This document shows, piece after piece, positions 60,393 to 64,000 of a DNA stretch of 64,000 nt (positions within the stretch are counted from its first letter, which is position 1; the number at the start of each line of letters is the position of its first letter). The stretch lies in assembly GCA_021371855.1 (NCBI GenBank), contig JAJFVL010000054.1, positions 1 through 64,000 of the forward strand, read 5' to 3'. The position numbers and the translations under genes were made by a program. The notes beneath the pieces were generated by a model that ran no database searches, was not told the origin of the DNA, and worked only from the letters and a program-made list of their open reading frames with translations. The DNA comes from Bacteroidales bacterium. GTDB taxonomy: Bacteria > Bacteroidota > Bacteroidia > Bacteroidales > VadinHA17.

Positions 60393-61297
60393 TGATTAAC
60401 ATGAACAGAAGACAATTTGCTAAGAATACAGTAATGGCATCGGCTGTGATATCAACTAGCACTATACCAGGCTTTTCAAATATTTTTTCACCTTCAACAC
60501 GAAATCTGAAAAGAGGAATCATGTGGGGAAATATTGAGGTTGGCTCTACAATTCTCGAAAAATTTCAGGCTGCAAAGCAGGCAGGGTTTGAAGGAGTTGA
60601 ACCAATGAGTCATCTCAACAGAGATGAAGTACTGAAAGCCCGTGATATAACAGGATTAAAAATTCCCAGCGTTTGCGGTTCCCTTCATGGAAAATTTCCG
60701 CTGTCTGATCCTGATCCGAAAGTCAGGGAACAAGGATTAGCAGCCCTTAAGGTAACTCTTGAAGACGCAAAAGCCTATGGGGCAGATGCTATACTCTTTG
60801 TTCCGGGACGAGTTTCAGAATCTGTTAGTTATGATGATTGCTGGAACCGCTCAACTGAAGAAATTAAAAAGATAATTCCCTTTGCAGAAAAGCTAAATGT
60901 GAAAATCGCAATTGAGAATGTGTGGAATAATTTCCTTCTCAGCCCATTAGAAGCTGCTAATTATGTTGATCAGTTTAACTCTCCATTCGTTCGTTTTTAC
61001 TTTGATTGCGGCAACGTTCTGGTTTATGGATGGCCCGAACAATGGATAAAAATTCTGGGTAAACGTATAGTAAAAGTCCATATTAAAGAGTTCAGCCGTA
61101 AGATTGCCGATAAACAGGGTAAAAGCACTGGCTTTAACGCTAAGTTACTTGAAGGCGATGTTAATTGGTCGGCTGTAATGAAAGCTCTTGATAATGTCGG
61201 ATACAATGGCTGGACAACCATAGAGCAGCCGGGTGGTGATACAAACGAGGGACTGAAAGATCTTTGCGACAGATTGAAAAAAATACATGTTAGTTAA
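60392..61297 (+). CDS. Tat-exported sugar phosphate isomerase/epimerase-like protein
   Basis: 301 residues, with a twin-arginine signal (NRRQFAKNTVMASAVISTSTIPG) and a xylose-isomerase-like TIM barrel: FQAAKQAGFEGVEPMSHLNRDEV, LKIPSVCGSLHGKFPLSDPDPKVREQGLAALKVTLEDAKAYGADAILFVPG, VKIAIENVWNNFLLSP and VRFYFDCGNVLVYG supply the metal site. It overlaps the oxidoreductase gene by one base, so it probably acts on the same sugar. Such pairs occur in 3-keto-glycoside catabolism; that role is inferred. Confidence 0.9.
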   Translation: MINMNRRQFAKNTVMASAVISTSTIPGFSNIFSPSTRNLKRGIMWGNIEVGSTILEKFQAAKQAGFEGVEPMSHLNRDEVLKARDITGLKIPSVCGSLHGKFPLSDPDPKVREQGLAALKVTLEDAKAYGADAILFVPGRVSESVSYDDCWNRSTEEIKKIIPFAEKLNVKIAIENVWNNFLLSPLEAANYVDQFNSPFVRFYFDCGNVLVYGWPEQWIKILGKRIVKVHIKEFSRKIADKQGKSTGFNAKLLEGDVNWSAVMKALDNVGYNGWTTIEQPGGDTNEGLKDLCDRLKKIHVS

Positions 61298-61364
61298 TTC
61301 ATTTATATATAACTATTTATAAGGTTGTCAATAAAAATATTTTGTCTGTCACAGGAGGAACAGA

Positions 61365-61396
61365 CGGACACATTAATTACAATGTGTCCGCTTTTT
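61365..61396 (+). terminator. Terminator after the isomerase gene
   Basis: CGGACACATT (61365-61374), loop AATTAC, AATGTGTCCG (61381-61390), then CTTTTT: a perfect ten-pair stem with a T run, 68 bases after the stop. Downstream, 61401-61493 reads as about 30 open codons (VIPVDLDLYKSF...EYLGLQVPATL) without a start codon, perhaps a leftover gene end. I do not recognise it. Confidence 0.85.
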
Positions 61397-61528
61397 ATAA
61401 AACAATGAGGTAATACCGGTTGATTTAGATTTGTACAAGTCTTTTTCGAAACCTTCAGAATATCTCGGTTTACAAGTTCCTGCAACATTGTAAATATGAC
61501 TCATGGCGTAAAGATCCTCATTCTAAAA

Positions 61529-62273
61529 AGAGGCTGTCTCAAAGGCGAGACAGTCTCTTTTTTTTATTCCAGACATTGGCTCTTGTTTTTTTGACCTACA
61601 AAAACAGGTTCTGATTTAAGAAGGATTTCCAATTGTATAAAAAGACCAAGAAAGCAAGTCTGGGAACCTAAAAAAGTCACAATATCAGTCATATTAACGA
61701 GTTTTTTTAGGTTATGTGCTAAGGCGAGCAATCCAAATTTAATACTCACTTTATAAGAAGGAACCTCAGGAATCCCTTGTTCTGTTTGAGCATCCCAAAG
61801 ACTGGTTCAACATCAACATGTCGCATTTTTTGATGCATTATCCTTTTCTCGCTTAGGAGTAATTCTCGGGCCTTGGTTTTGAGCTCATTTAAATGATGAC
61901 TTACTTTGATAATACGGTTCTTTTTATATTTATGACACATCACATGAATTGGGCATCCCATGCAATTTTGAGCTTTGTAACGTGATAAAGTTCTTTAATA
62001 CCCGGCTTCAGTAATTTCAACTTTAGTGCCTATAAAATCCATCTATGATTTGATTAAACACACGTATCGACCTTTAGAATAAGCTCTTCCAAGGTCAGCG
62101 AAATAGCCATCAGCTAATTTTGGTGATAGGGCTTGAACTTTATTCTTGCACTTTTCATATATTAAAGATATACCACTATACAATATTGTCTATCTGTAAA
62201 ATATAAAATTTTATTAGCACTAACATATTGATTATCAACATGCAAAAAAGGCTGCCCTTTTGAGACAGCCTCT
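61529..62273 (-). mobile_element. Internally deleted IS1182-like insertion sequence
   Basis: 15-bp terminal inverted repeats AGAGGCTGTCTCAAA (61529-61543) and its complement TTTGAGACAGCCTCT (62259-62273) enclose 745 bp. Family members are usually about twice that length, so a large part of the transposase 5' half is missing. The left end also forms a hairpin with GAGACAGTCTC followed by eight T, which would stop transcripts entering from either side. No target duplication is obvious. The element separates the two oxidoreductase gene groups. Confidence 0.8.
61564..62160 (-). pseudogene. Decayed IS1182-family transposase, C-terminal part
   Basis: The minus strand reads YEKCKNKVQALSPKLADGYFA..., then MDFIGTKVEITEAGY, then RYKAQNCMGCPIHVMCHKYKKN, VSHHLNELKTKARELLLSE and HVDVEPVFGMLKQNKGFLRFLL, and after a frameshift near 61747 SIKFGLLALAHNLKKL. 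The zinc-like CxxC...C cluster and the VEPVFG...KGFLRF ending are typical of IS1182-type DDE transposases. There are in-frame stops at about 61998 and just before MDFIG, plus the frameshift, and the N-terminal half is missing, so it is not functional. Confidence 0.85.
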
Positions 62274-62341
62274 CCCAATAATGAATTTTATACTCGCAGG
62301 GATTCATAAACTAGATCCCTAACCCCGTCAGAAAATCTGTT

Positions 62342-63697
62342 TCATTTCAGTTTCCATCCTTTACGATACTTAGGACAAATGAGCAGTTCAGCCTCGGGAC
62401 AGTTTTTTACTTTTATATTAACAGGGTCCCACTCCAGTTTCTTACCTGCTCGGAAAGCTATGTTACCCAGGTGGTTGGCAATGGTCAGAGGACCTGCATA
62501 CAGGAAGTTACAGGTCGTAGGGTCTCCTGTTTTACATGCATTAATCCATTCCTGGTAATGACCCGCCGATTTGGGAATAAAAGGTTCAGGAGCTTTGAAA
62601 TCCATGAATTTCTCTTCAGGCAGAAGAATATGCTTGCCATAATCAGAAAGCAACATGCCTTTTTCACCTACGAACAGTACGCCGCTTCCCCAGGCAGGTA
62701 TTTGATTTTCGGTAAACAGTCTAGGTTTCATAGTGCCCTGGTACCAATGAAGAGTCACAGGAGGCAGATCACCGCGTGAACCATAGGTGTAAATTGCATG
62801 CATTGAGGCAGGTGCAATCTCAGGATGCGGTGTCGGGCCCTCAGCTTCAACAGTCAAAGGATAATCAAGCTTAAGTGCCCACCATGGCAGGTCAATCCAA
62901 TGGCTTCCAAGATCTGACATGGTCCCGTTACCGAAATCCCACCAGCGATACCATTTCGGACCGGGCCAATATACATCATTAAAAGGCCGGTACGGTGCCG
63001 GGCCAAGCCATAAATCCCAATCGAGACCGGCAGGTATCGGAGAAGAACCAGCCGGACGTTCACGTATTGAAACGATATCCTTATGTGCCACTGCATCTTC
63101 CTCGCTCTGCCAACCCCATGCACGGGAAACCCAAACATGTACCTCACTAACTTTACCTATAGCTCCTGTCTGGATTAATTCCACCACTCGACGGTAGTTA
63201 TCTCCGGCATGGATCTGTGTCCCCATCTGTGTAGCTACTTTTGCTTTACGTGCAGCCTCAGTGATCACATGGGCCTCCCACACACCATGAGTAAGAGGTT
63301 TTTCACAATAGACATGCTTACCCAACTGCAGTGCCGGTAATGTAGCAAAAGCATGAGTTTGTTCGCAGGTACTTATGACAACGGCATCGATATCCTTTGC
63401 CTTGTCGAATATCCGGCGGAAATCCTTATATCTTTTCGCATTTGGATACTTTTTAGCCCCTTCAAGTACAGCATTTTCATTGACATCACACAAGGCTACA
63501 ATATTTTCGCTGCTTACACCGGCCATGTTGCTCGTACCCCTGCCACCAACACCAATTATAGCAATGTTTAATTTATCGCTTGGAGCTTTATATCCTAAAC
63601 CGGAAATTGTGTTCGAAGGGAATAATGCAATTCCGGCAAAAGCACCAGCAGTGGTACCTAAGAAATCCCTTCTTGTAACTTTTTTTGATTCTTTCAT
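62342..63697 (-). CDS. Tat-exported Gfo/Idh/MocA family oxidoreductase, second type
   Basis: 451 residues. The twin-arginine signal TRRDFLGTTAGAFAGIALFP precedes a Rossmann domain (LNIAIIGVGGRGTSNMAGV) with DAVVISTCEQTHAFATLPALQLGKHVYCEKPLTHGVWEAHVITEAARKAKVATQMGTQIHAGDNYRRVVELI, where EKP is the family motif. The WPGPKWYRWWDFGNGTMSDLGSHWIDLPWWALKL segment marks the larger Bacteroidota/Planctomycetes-type subfamily. It is not a close duplicate of the 59088 gene. It would oxidise a sugar moiety in the periplasm. The broken DUF1080 gene lies directly upstream on the same strand. Confidence 0.93.
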   Translation of the reverse strand: MKESKKVTRRDFLGTTAGAFAGIALFPSNTISGLGYKAPSDKLNIAIIGVGGRGTSNMAGVSSENIVALCDVNENAVLEGAKKYPNAKRYKDFRRIFDKAKDIDAVVISTCEQTHAFATLPALQLGKHVYCEKPLTHGVWEAHVITEAARKAKVATQMGTQIHAGDNYRRVVELIQTGAIGKVSEVHVWVSRAWGWQSEEDAVAHKDIVSIRERPAGSSPIPAGLDWDLWLGPAPYRPFNDVYWPGPKWYRWWDFGNGTMSDLGSHWIDLPWWALKLDYPLTVEAEGPTPHPEIAPASMHAIYTYGSRGDLPPVTLHWYQGTMKPRLFTENQIPAWGSGVLFVGEKGMLLSDYGKHILLPEEKFMDFKAPEPFIPKSAGHYQEWINACKTGDPTTCNFLYAGPLTIANHLGNIAFRAGKKLEWDPVNIKVKNCPEAELLICPKYRKGWKLK

Positions 63698-63797
63698 TTT
63701 ATTATTGATTTTATTTTGTAAAAAGTATAGAGTAAAATAAGATTTTCAGTAAATCATTATCGTATTTCAGGCACAGTCTGTTCAGCGGAAGTAACCG

Positions 63798-64000
63798 TTA
63801 GAGTATCTGCACCTCCACACCATTTTGAATATTGGCCTTTTCATGAGGTGTAGCATTGCTCCAGACAAATACTCCTGAATTTCCTCCCGGTTCAATATGT
63901 TTCCATTCTGTATGAAGAATGAAATTTTCCATATTGCTTTTCAGATCGCATTACTCCTATAGGATGTCCCGAACATACAAGAACATCCTTCTGTAAAGTC
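63798..64000 (-). pseudogene. Broken DUF1080 (3-keto-disaccharide hydrolase) gene, partial at window edge
   Basis: The minus strand from 64000 reads DVLVCSGHPIGVMRSEKQY, then after one extra base near 63930 continues in another frame as ENFILHTEWKHIEPGGNSGVFVWSNATPHEKA...GVEVQIL and meets a stop at 63798-63800. The EPGGNSGVFVWS block and the following EVQ are characteristic of DUF1080/3-keto-disaccharide hydrolases. The family normally continues well past this point, so the gene is both frameshifted and shortened. A sequencing error could explain the frameshift but not the early end. Confidence 0.75.

Noticed and set aside
61401..61493. Small gene between the isomerase and the IS remnant
   Set aside because: About 30 open codons with no start codon and no recognised family; at most a gene fragment.

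Overview
The window looks like a chromosomal segment of an anaerobic, fermentative member of the Bacteroidota (Bacteroidales or Marinilabiliales type; this assignment is inferred). Signs of the phylum are a SusC/SusD pair with an N-terminal STN domain behind an ECF sigma/FecR pair, an unusually long (462 aa) signal peptidase I, a single-chain NfnAB-type flavoprotein, many lipoproteins and Tat substrates, and -7 boxes of the TAnnTTTG type. Signs of anaerobic fermentation are two [FeFe]-hydrogenase-like proteins, AdhE and the Nfn-type transhydrogenase.

Layout. 1-4.1 kb: repeat fragments, an SGNH esterase lipoprotein, a glycerophosphodiesterase and the NfnAB fusion. 4.1-7.6 kb: the thrS-infC-rpmI-rplT translation operon, in which infC appears to start at AUA behind a strong Shine-Dalgarno sequence. 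7.7-22.3 kb: lepB/dapB, an amidohydrolase, trmD overlapping a large rhamnosidase-like glycosidase, ornithine aminotransferase, an M28 peptidase whose signal-peptide codons form a terminator-like hairpin, and an ECF sigma factor/membrane protein/DUF4097-like group. 22.5-26.4 kb: isoaspartyl peptidase, a sodium:solute symporter and a sialidase-fold protein.

26.5-36.5 kb is the most interesting part: a sigma-54 enhancer-binding regulator, three copies of a 17-bp operator, a sigma-54 promoter, and then a likely operon of a thioredoxin-like ferredoxin, a PAS-containing sensory-type [FeFe]-hydrogenase, a SpoIIE/PP2C phosphatase and a second thioredoxin-like ferredoxin. AdhE and a group-B-type [FeFe]-hydrogenase follow, each preceded by elaborate inverted repeats. 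I read it as a hydrogen/redox-sensing circuit controlling fermentative electron disposal. The individual families are known, but the wiring (hydrogenase sensor to phosphatase to sigma-54 activator) is inference.

36.6-51.7 kb: two more M28 peptidases, mutS2, tex, an RlmI-type methyltransferase, a DEDD exonuclease overlapping a DUF5063 gene, a large FAD/Fe-S oxidoreductase and a ceramidase. 51.9-64 kb: ECF sigma, FecR, SusC and SusD, then Tat-exported Gfo/Idh/MocA oxidoreductases and a sugar isomerase/epimerase, a decayed IS1182-like element, and the broken end of a DUF1080 (3-keto-glycoside hydrolase) gene. This last region looks like a glycan-uptake and 3-keto-sugar locus.

Three exact 7-bp-period tandem arrays (841-910, 22441-22517, 40751-40841) lie at gene boundaries; two of them contain promoter-like motifs. 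No complete tRNA, rRNA or CRISPR array was seen.
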